Source of the DNA: Symsagittifera roscoffensis
Lineage: Eukaryota > Xenacoelomorpha > Acoela > Convolutidae
NCBI RefSeq assembly: GCF_963678635.1
Contig: NC_087064.1
Span: 71,113,465-71,177,464 of the forward strand
Length of the DNA: 64,000 bases
Reading direction: 5' to 3'
This document shows, piece after piece, positions 47,301 to 59,414 of the stretch (positions are counted from its first letter, which is position 1; the number at the start of each line of letters is the position of its first letter). The notes beneath the pieces are model-generated. The model saw only the letters and a list, made by a program, of their open reading frames with translations, was not told where the DNA came from and did not search any database. A program made the translations under genes and the position numbers.

Positions 47301-50300
47301 GTCTCCAAAGTCTATAGTTTCGGAGATAGCATGATGATGTAGCTTTTTCCTGGATGACTCAAACAACCTCTGATGAAGATGAAATTATATTCAGTTGTTT
47401 TTCGATTCTAAACAACTTTTGTCTTCATAATCAATTCTCAAAAGTCGATAATTTCCGAGATAGCATAATGATGTAGCTTTTTCTGGATGATTCATACGTC
47501 CCATGACGAAGATTGGTTTCTTTCAATTTTTTTTCAATTCGTTTCAAATTTGTCTTCATAATCAAGTCTCAAAACAGGATAGTTTTCGAAATAGCATGAT
47601 AACGTAGATTTTTTTCTGGATGGCACATACATCCTATGATGGAGAACAATTTTTTTTAGGTTTTTTTATTCCAAACAATTTTTGTCTTCAAAATCAAGTC
47701 TCAAAAGCCAATAATTGCCGAGATAGCATGATGATGTAGCTTTTCTCTGGATGACTCAATCATCCTATGATGTAGAATAAACTTTTTCCCGTTGATTTTT
47801 GATTCGAAACATCTTTTGTCTTAATAATCAAGTCTCCAAAGTCTATAGTTTCGGAGATAGCATGATGATGTAGCTTTTTACTGGATGACTCAAACAACTT
47901 CTGATGAAGATGAAATTATATTCAGTTGTTTTTTGATTCTAAACAAATTTTGTCTTCATAATCAATTCTCAAAAGTCGATAATTTCCGAGATAGCATAAT
48001 GATGTAGCTTTTTCTGGATGACTCATTCATCCAACGATGTTGAATAAATTTTTTTCCGTTTAATTTTGATTCTAGACATTTTTGATCTTGATAATCAAGT
48101 CTCAAAAGACTATAGTTTCCGAGATAGCATGACGTTGTAGCTTTTTTTGAATGATTCATACGTCCTACGATGAAAATTAATTTTTTTAGTTGGTTCCTGG
48201 TTCTAAACAACTTTTAATTTCATAATCTTTTCTCAAAAGTTGATAGTTTCCGAGATAGCATGATGATGTAGCTTTTTCTGGATGACTCATACATCTTATG
48301 ATGAAGATTAATTTTTTCAACTTTTTTAATTCTTGACATTTTTTGTCTTCATAATCAAGTCTCAAAAGCAAAACTTTTCCGAGATAGCCTGATGATGTAG
48401 CTTCTTCTGGATGACTTATGCATCATATGATGAAGTTTAGTTTTTTCAATTTTTTTTTCTTTACAGTTTTTGTCTTCATATACTAGTCTCAAAAGCCAAA
48501 CGTTTCCGAGATAGCATGATGATGTAGTTTTTCTGGATGACTCATACATCCTATGACGAAGATTAGTTTCTTTCCATTTTTTTTCAATTCTTTTCAAATT
48601 TGTTTTCAAAATCAAGTCTCAAAATAGGATAGTTTCCGAATTAGCATGATATTGTAGATTTTTTTCTGAATGGCACATACATCTTATGATGGAGAATAAT
48701 TTTTTTAGGTTTTTTTATTCCAAACAACTTTTGTCTTTAAAATCAAGTCTCAAAAGCCAATAATAGCCGAGATAGCATGATGATGTAGCTTTTCTCTGGA
48801 TGACTCAAACATCCTATGATGTAGAATAAACTTTTTCCCGTTGATTTTGATTCGAAACTTTTTTTGTCTTAATAATCAAGTCTGCAAAGTCTATAGTTTC
48901 GGAGATAGCATGATGATGTAGCTTTTTCCTGGATGACTCAAACAACCTCTGATGAAGATGAAATTATATTCAGTTGTTTTTCGATTCTAAACAACTTTTT
49001 TTTTTATAATCAAGTCTCAAAAGTCAAAAATTGCCGGAATAGCATGATGATGTAGCTTTTTTCTGGATGACTCAAACATCCAATCATGAATAAATTTTAT
49101 TCCGTTGATTTTTTTTTATTGTAAACATTTTTTGTCTTGATAATCAAGTCTCAAAAGCCAATAATTGCCGAGATAGCATGATGATGTAGCTTTTCTCTGG
49201 ATGACTCAAACATCCTATGATGTAGAATAAACTTTTTCCCGTTGATTTTGATTCAAAACTTTTTTTGTCTTAATAATCAAGTCTCCAAAGTCTATAGTTT
49301 CGGAGATAGCATGATGATGTAGCTTTTTCCTGGATGACTCAAACAACCTCTGATGAAGGTGAAATTATATTTAGTTGTTTTTCGATTCTAAACAACTTTT
49401 GTCTTCATAATCAATTCTCAAAAGTCGATAATTTCCGAGATAGCATAATGATGTAGCTTTTTCTGGATGATTCATACGTCCCATGACGAAGATTGGTTTC
49501 TTTCAATTTTTTTTCAATTCGTTTCAAATTTGTCTTCATAATCAAGTCTCAAAACAGGATAGTTTTCGAAATAGCATGATAACGTAGATTTTCTTCTGGA
49601 TGGCACATACATCCTATGATGGAGAACAATTTTTTTTAGGTTTTTTTATTCCAAACAATTTTTGTCTTCAAAATCAAGTCTCAAAAGCCAATAATTGCCG
49701 AGATAGCATAATGATGTAGCTTTTTCTGGATGACTCATTCATCCAATGATGTTGAATAAATTTTTTTCCGTTTAATTTTGATTCTAGACATTTTTGATCT
49801 TAATAATCAAGTCTCAAAAGACTATAGTTTCCGAGATAGCATGACGTTGTAGCTTTTTTTGAATGATTCATACGTCCTACGATGAAAATTAATTTTTTTA
49901 GTTGGTTCCTGGTTCTAAACAACTTTTAATTTCATAATCTTTTCTCAAAAGTTGATAGTTTCCGAGATAGCATGATGATGTAGCTTTTTCTGGATGACTC
50001 ATACATCTTATGATGAAGATTAATTTTTTCAACTTTTTTAATTCTTGACATTTTTTGTCTTCATAATCAAGTCTCAAAAGCAAAACTTTTCCGAGATAGC
50101 CTGATGATGTAGCTTCTTCTGGATGACTTATGCATCATATGATGAAGTTTAGTTTTTTCAATTTTTTTTTCTTTACAGTTTTTGTCTTCATATACTAGTC
50201 TCAAAAGCCAAACGTTTCCGAGATAGCATGATGATGTAGTTTTTCTGGATGACTCATACATCCTATGACGAAGATTAGTTTCTTTCAATTTTTTTTCAAT

Positions 50301-52063
50301 TCTTTTCAAATTTGTTTTCAAAATCAAGTCTCAAAATAGGATAGTTTCCGAAATAGCATGATATTGTAGATTTTTTTCTGAATGGCACATACATCTTATG
50401 ATGGAGAATAATTTTTTTAGGTTTTTTTATTCCAAACTTCTTTTGTCTTTAAAATCAAGTCTCAAAAGCCAATAATAGCCGAGATAGCATGATGATGTAG
50501 CTTTTCTCTGGATGACTCAAACATCCTATGATGTAGAATAAACTTTTTCCCGTTGATTTTGATTCGAAACTTTTTTTGTCTTAATAATCAAGTCTGCAAA
50601 GTCTATAGTTTCGGAGATAGCATGATGATGTAGCTTTTTCCTGGATGACTCAAACAACCTCTGATGAAGATGAAATTATATTCAGTTGTTTTTCGATTCT
50701 AAACAACTTTTTTTTTATAATCAAGTCTCAAAAGTCAAAAATTGCCGGAATAGCATGATGATGTAGCTTTTTTCTGGATGACTCAAACATCCAATCATGA
50801 ATAAATTTTTTTTCCGTTGATTTTTTTTTATTGTAAACATTTTTTGTCTTGATAATCAAGTCTCAAAAGCCAATAATTGCCGAGATAGCATGATGATGTA
50901 GCTTTTCTCTGGATGACTCAAACATCCTATGATGTAGAATAAACTTTTTCCCGTTGATTTTGATTCAAAACTTTTTTTGTCTTAATAATCAAGTCTCCAA
51001 AGTCTATAGTTTCGGAGATAGCATGATGATGTAGCTTTTTCCTGGATGACTCAAACAACCTCTGATGAAGGTGAAATTATATTTAGTTGTTTTTCGATTC
51101 TAAACAACTTTTGTCTTCATAATCAATTCTCAAAAGTCGATAATTTCCGAGATAGCATAATGATGTAGCTTTTTCTGGATGATTCATACATCCCATGACG
51201 AAGATTGGTTTCTTTCAATTTTTTTTCAATTCGTTTCAAATTTGTCTTCATAATCAAGTCTCAAAACAGGATAGTTTTCGAAATAGCATGATAACGTAGA
51301 TTTTTTTCTGGATGGCACATACATCCTATGATGGAGAACAATTTTTTTTAGGTTTTTTTATTCCAAACAATTTTTGTCTTCAAAATCAAGTCTCAAAAGC
51401 CAATAATTGCCGAGATAGCATGATGATGTAGCTTTTCTCTGGATGACTCAAACATCCTATGATGTAGAATAAACTTTTTCCCGTTGATTTTTGATTCGAA
51501 ACATTTTTTGTCTTAATAATCAAGTCTCCAAAGTCTATAGTTTCGGAGATAGCATGATGATGTAGCTTTTTCCTGGATGACTCAAACAACTTCTGATGAA
51601 GATGAAATTATATTCAGTTGTTTTTTGATTCTAAACAGTTTTGTCTTCATAATCAATTCTCAAAAGTCGATAATTTCCGAGATAGCATAATGATGTAGCT
51701 TTTTCTGGATGACTCATTCATCCAATGATGTTGAATAAATTTTTTTCCGTTTAATTTTGATCCTAGACATTTTTTGTTCTAAAAATCAAGTCTCAAAATT
51801 TAATAGTTTCCGAGATAGCCTGATGTTGTACCTAATTCTGGATGACTCATACATCCTATGATGAAGAAAAAAAACGTTTGTTGATTTTTGATTCTAAGCA
51901 ACTTTTGTCTTAATAATCAAGTATCAAAAGCCAATAGTTTCTGGGATAGCCTGAAGTTGCAGCTATTTCTGGATGACTCATACATCCTATGATTAGGAAA
52001 AATAAGTTCAGTTGATTTTTGTTCCTAAACATTTTTTGTCTTGATATCCAAGTCTGACAATTC
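44336..52063. repeat. Satellite higher-order block, copy 2
   Basis: Same order of variants as 38450-44335 but about 1.84 kb longer. Offsets between matching landmarks step from 5889 to 5755, then about 6018, then 7728. The copies therefore differ by about 134 bp (one monomer lost), about 260 bp (two gained, at about 45.6-46.1 kb) and about 1711 bp (13 gained, 47.99-49.70 kb repeated at 49.70-51.41 kb). Every step is close to a whole number of monomers. Confidence 0.8.
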
Positions 52064-53010
52064 AATAGTTTCCGAGATAGCCTGAAATTGCAGCTTTCTC
52101 TGGATGGCTCATACATCATATGATGAAGAAAAAACTTTTCAGTTGATTTTTGATTCTAAACAACTTTTGTCTTCATAATCAAGTCTCAAAAGTCAATAGT
52201 TTCCGAGATAGCATGATGATGTAGTTTTTTTCTGGATGATTCACACAGTCTATGATGAATACTATTTTTTTCAATTTTCGTTCTTATTCTAAACACGTTT
52301 AGTCTTCGTAATTGAGTCTCAAAAGTCATTAGCTTCTGGATGACATGATGTAGCTTTTTCTGGATGACTTATACATCCTATGATAGAGATTAACTTTTGT
52401 TCATGTGAATTCTTTTTGTCTTCGTAGTCATGTCTCAAGCTTCATTAAATCTCAAGATAGCATGACGATGTAGCTTGATCCGGATGAATCATACACTCTA
52501 TTGTGACAACTAGGAAATTCTAAAAGTAAATGTTTTTTGATTCTAAACAACTTTTGTCTTCATAAATAAGTCCAAAAACTAACTACTTTCCAGATAGCGA
52601 GAAGTTGTAGCTTGTTCAGGATGACTCATGCACCATATGATAAGTATTCAATTTGTTGATGTGAATTAATAATTTCACCAATTTTTGTCTTCAGAATTAT
52701 GTCCCAAAAGATAGCATGACGAAATTCTCCAGATAGCATGACGATTTTGCTAAATCTGGATAAATCATACAATCTAATTTGACTAAAAAGAAATTTTAAA
52801 AATTTTTTGTAAGCAATTTTTGTTCCTATAGCACGGTTACTGAGATAAAGTGATAACCTAAATTCAATGAAAGATTTGTATATCTTATGATGAAAAACGA
52901 CCAAAACAATTTTAGATAGTATGTATAAAAATTAATAATTTTTGGAATAGTCTGAGGATGTAGTAGCCTGATGTGAATGAATCCTACGTCTTTTGATAAA
53001 TTTCTAGATC

Positions 53011-54020
53011 TTTTTTCCTCATAAGTATCTCCAAAAAATCTAAAGCTTTTTTGAGCTAATTTGTTGATAAATCTTCCGAATGAAAATGTTCAAGTGTTCC
53101 ATAATTTTTGTGGATACAAGTTGCAGTTTTTCTTGCCAACCGTCTTGGTTATGGGCAAAACTTAGTATTTTTTTAGCATTTATTAAAGACATATGAAACA
53201 CGTTTTTATTAAATGGAAAACTCAGCAGCATTGGTTATGATTTCAACCTTTATCTTTTTATTAAACTTAAAAAATATCAACTAAAAAACAATTTTCGGCG
53301 CTCGAAAAGTCATGTTTCTTTTTATTCTGAAATCTCGTTCCACAGCGTCGAAATGCAACATTTCACGAAATTTTCTATTCAGCCACATATGCAAAAAAGA
53401 TATCGACATAGCTTTAGAATAAATTTTCATTTGAAGCTGTAGTAATAAAAAGAGTTTGGTATAACTTTCACAGCTCTTTTTAAGTAGGAGTTAATCTGTT
53501 AGCTGGGTTTAACTTTAATTCTGGCCTAGTTTATTGGCCAGAAACATAAGGTTCATTAAAAGGTTCAAGTCCACGGGTTAACATGCAACCACTGAGAAGC
53601 TGTCTATTTACAGGAGATGAATGCATTATTCGAGGAGTACAAATTACAGCGTATGAATGAAATGGAAACATTGCTGCAGAGTGTGCTAAGTTTTGGGAAA
53701 GTTAGACATAAACTTCTTAGTTCAATTCGATTTATATGTTTGTGATTGTGATAACTAGTATCATTTTGCAAACAATTGACCTCACTATTTATAGTTTTCA
53801 AAACGTTGCCAGAAGATCATTTGTTGCTCAACATGATAAGCTAATAAAACTAGCCTTCATTCTCAAACTGAAATTACACCAAAACTAAAATAGTCTGGAC
53901 ATAATTCGTTGATTCAATCTTCTCATAGAATAAAGTTAATTTCTTTGAAATTTTCCTGAAAATGACTACTTGTTCAAAAGTTGCTTTTGGTCTTAGCGAC
54001 CAAGGTGAATAGAGTGTTTT
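53011..54020. other. No gene recognised right of the satellite
   Basis: A+T-rich sequence with short frames only. The closest to coding, 53604-53801 minus, has no recognisable motif. Confidence 0.45.
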
Positions 54021-54029
54021 ATACAGAAT

Positions 54030-54634
54030 GGTTTGGGATGTGCCACATCCCGAACTGTTTTTGACATCTACGGATATCTTCCTTCAGTTGAAAGAGTTCC
54101 CTGGCGAAGAAGGAGCAGAACACTTTCTGCAAAGAACGTAGACATGGATCTCGAAGGACAAGGTGGAAACAATGACAGTGGAATTCTGGGAGCGGCTTCA
54201 GAGATCAAGTTGAGAAAGCAACTTCTTTTAGTATTGAAGGTTTCCAGTTCTTGATGGAGAAGTGTGAAGGCGCTCCGTTTCTTCTGTACTCTCTTCAGAT
54301 GTTTCTTGAGTCCTTCAAAAAAAAAGTCAACTTTGATAACTTCCCCAAAGTACGGCAGTACTCACCAGACGACGTAATCAACAAGCATGTGGTATGGCTT
54401 CAGATGGAGGTAAAGCAAGCACTGACGGATGGATCTGGATTGAGGGCACTTGTGGAGGAATATCCGGAGGCCGCCGATTTCTGCTAGTTTTTGGGCGAAA
54501 AAGAACCAGTGGTGGCTCAGTGATGCGACCCGCACCGTTTGCGTCGACAATACTTCCCGGCGAGGAAGGGGGTCCGATAGCCAATCTTTCGATGAAATAT
54601 AATTTGCTTTTATCAATGCTTACTATGCAATAAA
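54030..54634 (+). pseudogene. Decayed host gene 3' region, possibly NACHT-NTPase family
   Basis: A GC-richer island in A+T-rich flanks. Coding-like sequence shifts between frames. The longest piece (open from about 54176 to 54487) reads SFSIEGFQFLMEKCEGAPFL then LYSLQMFLESF and ends at PEAADFC. The first part (about 54030-54140) reads most like protein as ELFLTSTDIFLQLKEFPGEE. The block ..F.FL..KCEGAPFLL..L resembles the helical region after the NTPase domain of NACHT/STAND proteins, but this is weak. An AATAAA lies at 54629-54634, so the piece may be a last exon or a retrocopy. It looks broken. Confidence 0.35.
54629..54634 (+). promoter_or_regulatory. Poly(A) signal AATAAA
   Basis: Canonical hexamer about 140 bp after the last stop of the coding-like piece at 54176-54487, and at the right-hand edge of the GC-richer island. 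Confidence 0.5.
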
Positions 54635-54639
54635 TCCAC

Positions 54640-55199
54640 AAAAACCCTAGCGTTTATTCCGAATAATCAAAACAAAATTAAATTATCAAATTTCAGTTGG
54701 TATTCAATTGATTTTTGTTATCGAGTTCTCCAGAATTGAGGAAAACAGCAAAACATAATTAAAAGAAGTACTATCATGTCATATGTTGTTGCAAACGAGA
54801 ATCAAAGAAAAAAATCGCCCTTGATCTTGTCATTGAACAATCAAGGAGTCTCAAATCAAAGAACGGTCGAAAACTGTCATTGTTAAACTGTACTTATAAT
54901 CTGTTTAAACAAATTTGTTTAGTTTATTCTTAGTAATTATGTTGAGACCAATTCAGTTTTTTTCGAGACTGTTTAGTAAGAGTATTGCTTCAGTCATATG
55001 CAAGCTCTTATGAAAAACTCATTTGAAATTTTATAGCTAATTTTTGTTTTCTTACTCCGTTCGACTTTTGCTGAAATCAAATTTTCTCGATCAGGTCTGA
55101 CTGAGTTTTTCAAAGTATTGCAACGCTAGAGTTACAGTTTTAAAAATCTTTCGACCATTCTTAGGCCAAAAAAACTTTCAACGAAATTTAAGTCGGTTG
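54640..55199. other. No gene recognised
   Basis: A+T-rich, no open frame of note and no repeat recognised. Confidence 0.5.
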
Positions 55200-55595
55200 G
55201 CTGGGGTTGTCATACATGGATGAGCATTGGGTATAGATCATAATGATCACTATGTATTATCTGACAACCAATGTCACCATGTAAAAATTAAAATTGTCAC
55301 CACGTGTTCTTTTATAACTAATAGTCCTCACGTGAAGTTTCGATAAATTCTTGAGTATTCGCACAGAACGTTGTGTTTAAATGTTTGGCGTTGGAAAGGA
55401 TTTGCTAAATCTTCGTTCCAATAACAACTGATATGTTTCACTGCGCCATTTCCCGTTCGCTCAATTCATCTCAAAACTTTGTCACCATGTAATATTTGAC
55501 AACTAATAGTCATAATGTGAAAACTCAAACAATAGCCATTACGGTTCGGCTTAATATGAGTTGAGCAACCTGCACTCACAATGCCATTCCAAGTT
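55200..55595. repeat. Dispersed repeat, copy 2 (tggtcaccatgt family)
   Basis: Same series as at 21460-21800: ttgtcatacatggatgagca, atgatcactatgtattatct, gacaaccaatgtcaccatgt, then ggcttaatatgagttg and cctgcactcac. It is about 55 bp longer than copy 1, with unrelated sequence around 55345-55480. Confidence 0.8.
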
Positions 55596-56940
55596 TACGA
55601 CTTTATATAATTTCCTTCCGCTACCAGTATATACATGTGAACCCTTGACCACCGCTCTTTCCAAAAGTGAACACTAGAGAATTGTGGAAAACTACGTAGA
55701 GAATATGCTTGGAAACTGAATGGGTAAATGAACTTTCTTCACTTGTGCAAAAATTTCATATACCATCATAGTGTACTATATGCATACTACTTGTGTCTGT
55801 GGAATCAAAAACAGCAATGAAGGTGAAAGAAAAAAAAGAAATCTGATTTTGGCCTGTTGCGAAATCCGTTTACAATGCACAGAATGAACAGTTTGGCCTC
55901 GTACCGATTTTTAATTACAGAAATGGTTATTGAAAGTACAGGCATAAGGGGTTATAGTAAACAAGGCAGAATCGAGGGAAAATAATGTGAATCTAGATCT
56001 TGAGTTTCAACCTTGTTAACCATGCCCGCTTATGAATGTAATGTTTTTGACTACCCTTTCTGTTTGAAATATGCATTTTAAAACTATCAACTTTTAATTG
56101 GGTTTCCATTTTTGCTTTCGTATTTGTATTACTCAATTTTTATATCATACAAAAACGATTCAAAATTTTAGTATAGTATTTTAGTAATTTAGTTCTGAAA
56201 ATCTAAATAGGGAGCTGTATGGGTACTGATAACAAAATTCAAAAGCAATTTTTGTAATGATTTATTTTTGTATGAATATTTCATTTTTGTGTTTCGATTT
56301 TTATGCTAGCCAATGCAATTTTCAATATTTTAAATTTTATGCCAATAGAGTTTTTTGCTAGTCAATACACCACCACAAATATATTTCTAAAAAGACAAAC
56401 GTTTTTCTTAAGACGTTATCCTAACGCGACATGCAAAGAGTTAAGTTAGTAACGTATTTGGGCTCTAGTAGCAATTTTAAAGAACTCAAGTATCATGTAA
56501 GACATTAAAGATCACATTTGCCGTAAACCGCTCGAGTTTGCACTAAAGTTAAATTGTACACAGAAGACTATAGTGGCAGGATAGCATTTCAAGATTTTTC
56601 TACCAATATTCTTCTAAAAACAACATTTTAAATAGAAAAACTCATATGATACTTTTAAAAAAATTTATTTAAAAAACGAAACTGCCCTTTTACTGGTCCG
56701 ACTGCCCTTTAACCTGTATCGAATAGTTTTTGGTAATTGAAATAATGACAAACTATAAAAATTTTGTGTTAATAACTTCAAATATTATGTTTGCGTCGCA
56801 TATAGATTTACTACAAAGAATTAGCTTGCTTCATTTCAGTTCGAAATTTGAAGTACGGGAAACTTTTAGCATCAGAATTTTAAAGGAGCAGTTTAAGGTT
56901 GACCTTAGAGTAAGGTCGAAATAATAGCGAGCGCGAAGAA
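55596..56940. other. No gene recognised
   Basis: A+T-rich, with a 64-codon plus-strand frame (56730-56924) that has no recognisable content. No RNA gene seen. Confidence 0.45.
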
Positions 56941-56944
56941 CAGT

Positions 56945-57085
56945 GATCGATCCCCCAATTCAGGAAGTGTCCTTTGAAAATTGTTCTGAACAGAAAAAAA
57001 AAAGAAGATACTGGGAACACGAAGATCCAGGGATCGATCACCCGACTCAGCACAATTTTTTTTTTGAAAATTGGTCTGAATAATT
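56945..57085. repeat. Short tandem duplication, period about 86 bp
   Basis: The word series gatcgatcccccaattcag ... ttgaaaattgttctgaac recurs as gatcgatcacccgactcag ... ttgaaaattggtctgaat, two diverged copies side by side. Confidence 0.6.
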
Positions 57086-57402
57086 TAAAAACACTCCAAG
57101 CCTTCTTATTCCTCAGTTTATATGCAAGCCTATCGTTATTAAGACTGGTCGTAGATCTAGTGAATTGTAATTTTGCACCATGTGTTCGGTTACCTCAACA
57201 AACAATTAAGACCCGCAGTGACAAAAATGTAATAAAATCGATTTTATAAAGAAAAATCTGCAGATTTACGTAAGTATTGAATCGATTTATCTACAATCAT
57301 TTTGCGAAGAAGATTCGATTCTATACAGATAGAATCTTTTTTTTTTCACCAAACTAAATGGATTTTAGCGCCAAAATAATCGATTTTTCGTTTCTATAAA
57401 AC

Positions 57403-57550
57403 CTTAATATAATCTGTAGATAATCTGCATAAAGTCAGTGTGTAATCTTTATACAATAAAAGCTGTAGATAATTTGTATATAATCTGTAGATAGTCTGTA
57501 GATAATCTGTATATTATCTGTATATTATCTGTATAAAACCTGTACAAAAC
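57403..57550. repeat. Microsatellite-like taatctgta repeat, block 1
   Basis: Imperfect repetition of about 10-11 bp words around gtagataatctgtatat. A perfect-armed hairpin (gattctat-acag-atagaatc, 57317-57336) followed by a T run lies just upstream. Confidence 0.85.
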
Positions 57551-58034
57551 TGATTATGTGCCTAAAAACTATAGAGGTTGTAACCATTTTATTTTTGACC
57601 ATTCAAAATTTAATGATTTTTTTTCACAAATTTGACAGCAATTTTTAATCAAGAAAAAATTCCTGAGTGTTACAGGGAGCTGGTTGAACTCACTGTGGGA
57701 AATTGTTTACCGCAAACTACAAGCTTCAAGAGATCCTTCTAAGATTTTGCAGTTTAAGGGTTCCAGCGGCAAAAGAAGTAATTTTTTTGCAAAACTTCCT
57801 GAAATGTCTTTTTGAAGATCAACCTTTTTAGCGCAATTTTGAGAGAAAACATCCGTAAAAAATTAAAGAAATTAACATAGAGCAAATAGTTTTAGCTGCA
57901 ACTTATTTCCACAATAACGTTTTTAAAATTTTTTTCTTTAAGATCGAACATCAGTACAAAAATTTCATTGAAAAGCTTACATCATAGTTTTGTTTCGATA
58001 TACTCATTTTATCTGATTGGCGCGAATGTTGAGA

Positions 58035-58190
58035 AAATCAGTGTATAATCTGTATATAGTTTGTACATGGTCTGCATGTAATCTGTTTATAATCTGCATA
58101 TTGTCTGTGTATAATATTTATATAATCAGTTTATAATCTGTAGATAATCTGTATATAATTTGTGTAATATCTGTATATAGTATGAATGCA
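58035..58190. repeat. Microsatellite-like taatctgta repeat, block 2
   Basis: The same 10-11 bp vocabulary (gtataatctgtatata) about 0.6 kb to the right of the first block, with more substitutions. The interval between the two blocks has no recognisable gene. Confidence 0.85.
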
Positions 58191-58571
58191 ATTTGAGACA
58201 GAAAAAAAAACAGTTTTATTGCGTTTTGGTAATGATTACATGATGAAAATAAACAGTATAGAACTTTTGCAAACAAAATGCTATATAATCGATTATTAAA
58301 GCTACATAATCGAATTCTTACAATATAAATGTACAACAGATTTAAAATCTGTATGTTTTTCAGTAGAGGATCGATTTTTATCCATTCTTGTTTATTCCTA
58401 TGAAAGTTTTTAGTGTTTGAAGACTTGACTCTGGGTTATATAAATTGGCTGTTTTTCCTTAAATAGCTGCAATTTTGATTAGTTTTGGCTAACTGCGATA
58501 TCAGGCGAACGGCTGGTATCAATTGCGAATTGTTGTCAGTCACAAAAACCAAGTCAGTTGAATCGGTCATG

Positions 58572-58811
58572 TTATTGGCTTGTGAGAAATGCTATCCTGT
58601 TCGGTTGGTCATAATAATCACTGTTACAGCTTTTGCTCAACCAGATTAGATTTTCAATGATTGATGTGGCAATTGATGCCAAGCAAGCCAAAGTCTCGAT
58701 CAGATTTTGAAGAAACAGAAGAACAAAGTCTCGACTCTGTAATTCCTTCACATAGCGAAAGCTTATCAAGCTGTACAAGTTTATGATCACTATCATCGTG
58801 CACAAGGGAAC
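58572..58811 (-). CDS. Last coding exon of a small multi-helix membrane protein (GPCR-like?)
   Basis: A minus-strand exon with a good acceptor (ttgtttcag before GTTCCC) at its 5' edge, running 79 codons to a TAA. It encodes two hydrophobic stretches, PLCTMIVIINLYSLISF and FVLLFLQNLIETLACLASIA, separated by a short basic/polar turn (RYVKELQSRD). This looks like helix 1, loop, helix 2 of a rhodopsin-type receptor, but two helices do not prove it. It begins in phase 0, the same phase in which the exon at 62336-62497 ends. AATAAA sites on the minus strand occur at about 58390 and 58208. A full receptor would need more helices than are visible, so the product may be truncated or the exon may continue by splicing. 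Confidence 0.4.
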   Translation of the reverse strand, partial: VPLCTMIVIINLYSLISFRYVKELQSRDFVLLFLQNLIETLACLASIATSIIENLIWLSKSCNSDYYDQPNRIAFLTSQ

Positions 58812-58983
58812 CTGAAACAACTTTTTATTTCAAGGTCTAAGATCCCAGGATGGCCAAAACCACCCCTATGATTGATCTTAAGTATAATATAAGTGTAATT
58901 TTTTCACACTTTTTGATAACTCGGACTTTAAATCAAACCTTTGGTTAAGTCAGACTCGCCATAAACAATATAGATATGAAGAC

Positions 58984-59414
58984 CAGGCGCAGATCTAGGA
59001 ATTTCTCGATGGGGGAGGCGTATTTTCAATAAAATTTTGAAAATTTTCAGAGCATTATTTTTCTACGTCGAGCAAACTGATTTTCTGAGCTCTCCCAAAT
59101 CACTATAAAGACCGTAATTTGACCAAATTTTCTGCGCCGTGGGCAAATCCTCAAAAAAAGACCAAAAAAAAACGTTTTTAGGCACATTTTGGAAAATTTC
59201 GACCGAAAAATTGCGTTTTTTTCAGCGCGCGATCCCCCTCAAAATTGGTAAAAAATGGCGGCGCAGGCGCCCTGAGAAAAGTTTTAAGGTAAGTCAGCCA
59301 AAAATAGATATCTCAAAATAGTGTTAAGGGGGGACCCTTTGGGTCAGCAGGGGGTCGAATCCCTGAGGGGGGGGGGGCATCCGACCCCCTACGCTCTCCC
59401 CTAAATCCGCCACT
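58984..59414 (+). mobile_element. MITE-like element, copy A
   Basis: About 430 bp, starting ggcgcagatctagg and ending with the near-complement cctaaatccgcca, so its ends form imperfect terminal inverted repeats. The interior is G/C-rich at both ends (runs of G and C) with ctgagctctccc and gcgcaggcgccc-type words. No coding capacity despite a short Lys-rich frame at 59139-59321. It is homologous over its length, in inverse orientation, to copy B. Confidence 0.75.

Larger units (their letters stand above)
38055..53010. repeat. Satellite array of about 132-bp monomers
   Basis: Roughly 110 head-to-tail monomers of about 129-135 bp. Each monomer holds aatcaagtctcaaaag, gagatagcatgatgatgtag, ctggatgactc and a T-rich stretch followed by gattctaaacaa. 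Monomers in the middle fall into several recurring variants. The outer ones (38.06-38.4 kb and 52.2-53.0 kb) are most diverged, as expected when unequal exchange homogenises the centre. Short minus-strand frames of 60-90 codons translate the monomer and repeat with it; they are not genes. Confidence 0.95.

Noticed and set aside
38738-52119. Many recurring minus-strand frames of 60-90 codons in the satellite (for example with SSRKKLHHHAIS and SCYLGNYSLLRLDY)
   Set aside because: They are translations of about 132-bp monomers, whose length is often a multiple of three and which lack stops in one frame. The peptides repeat with the DNA monomer and have no domain.
38055-53010. CRISPR-like array
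   Set aside because: There is no short constant repeat alternating with unique spacers. The entire monomer varies gradually and the window is eukaryotic.
54362-54641. Two long minus-strand frames over the GC-richer island
   Set aside because: Shadows of the plus-strand coding-like region. Composition alone keeps them open, and their translations show Pro/Arg-rich low complexity.
57317-57346. Hairpin plus T run as a bacterial-type terminator
   Set aside because: The context is eukaryotic and no transcription unit ends there; more likely a chance or repeat-associated palindrome.
59139-59321. 60-codon Lys-rich frame
   Set aside because: Lies wholly inside MITE-like copy A; the matching part of copy B has no comparable frame.
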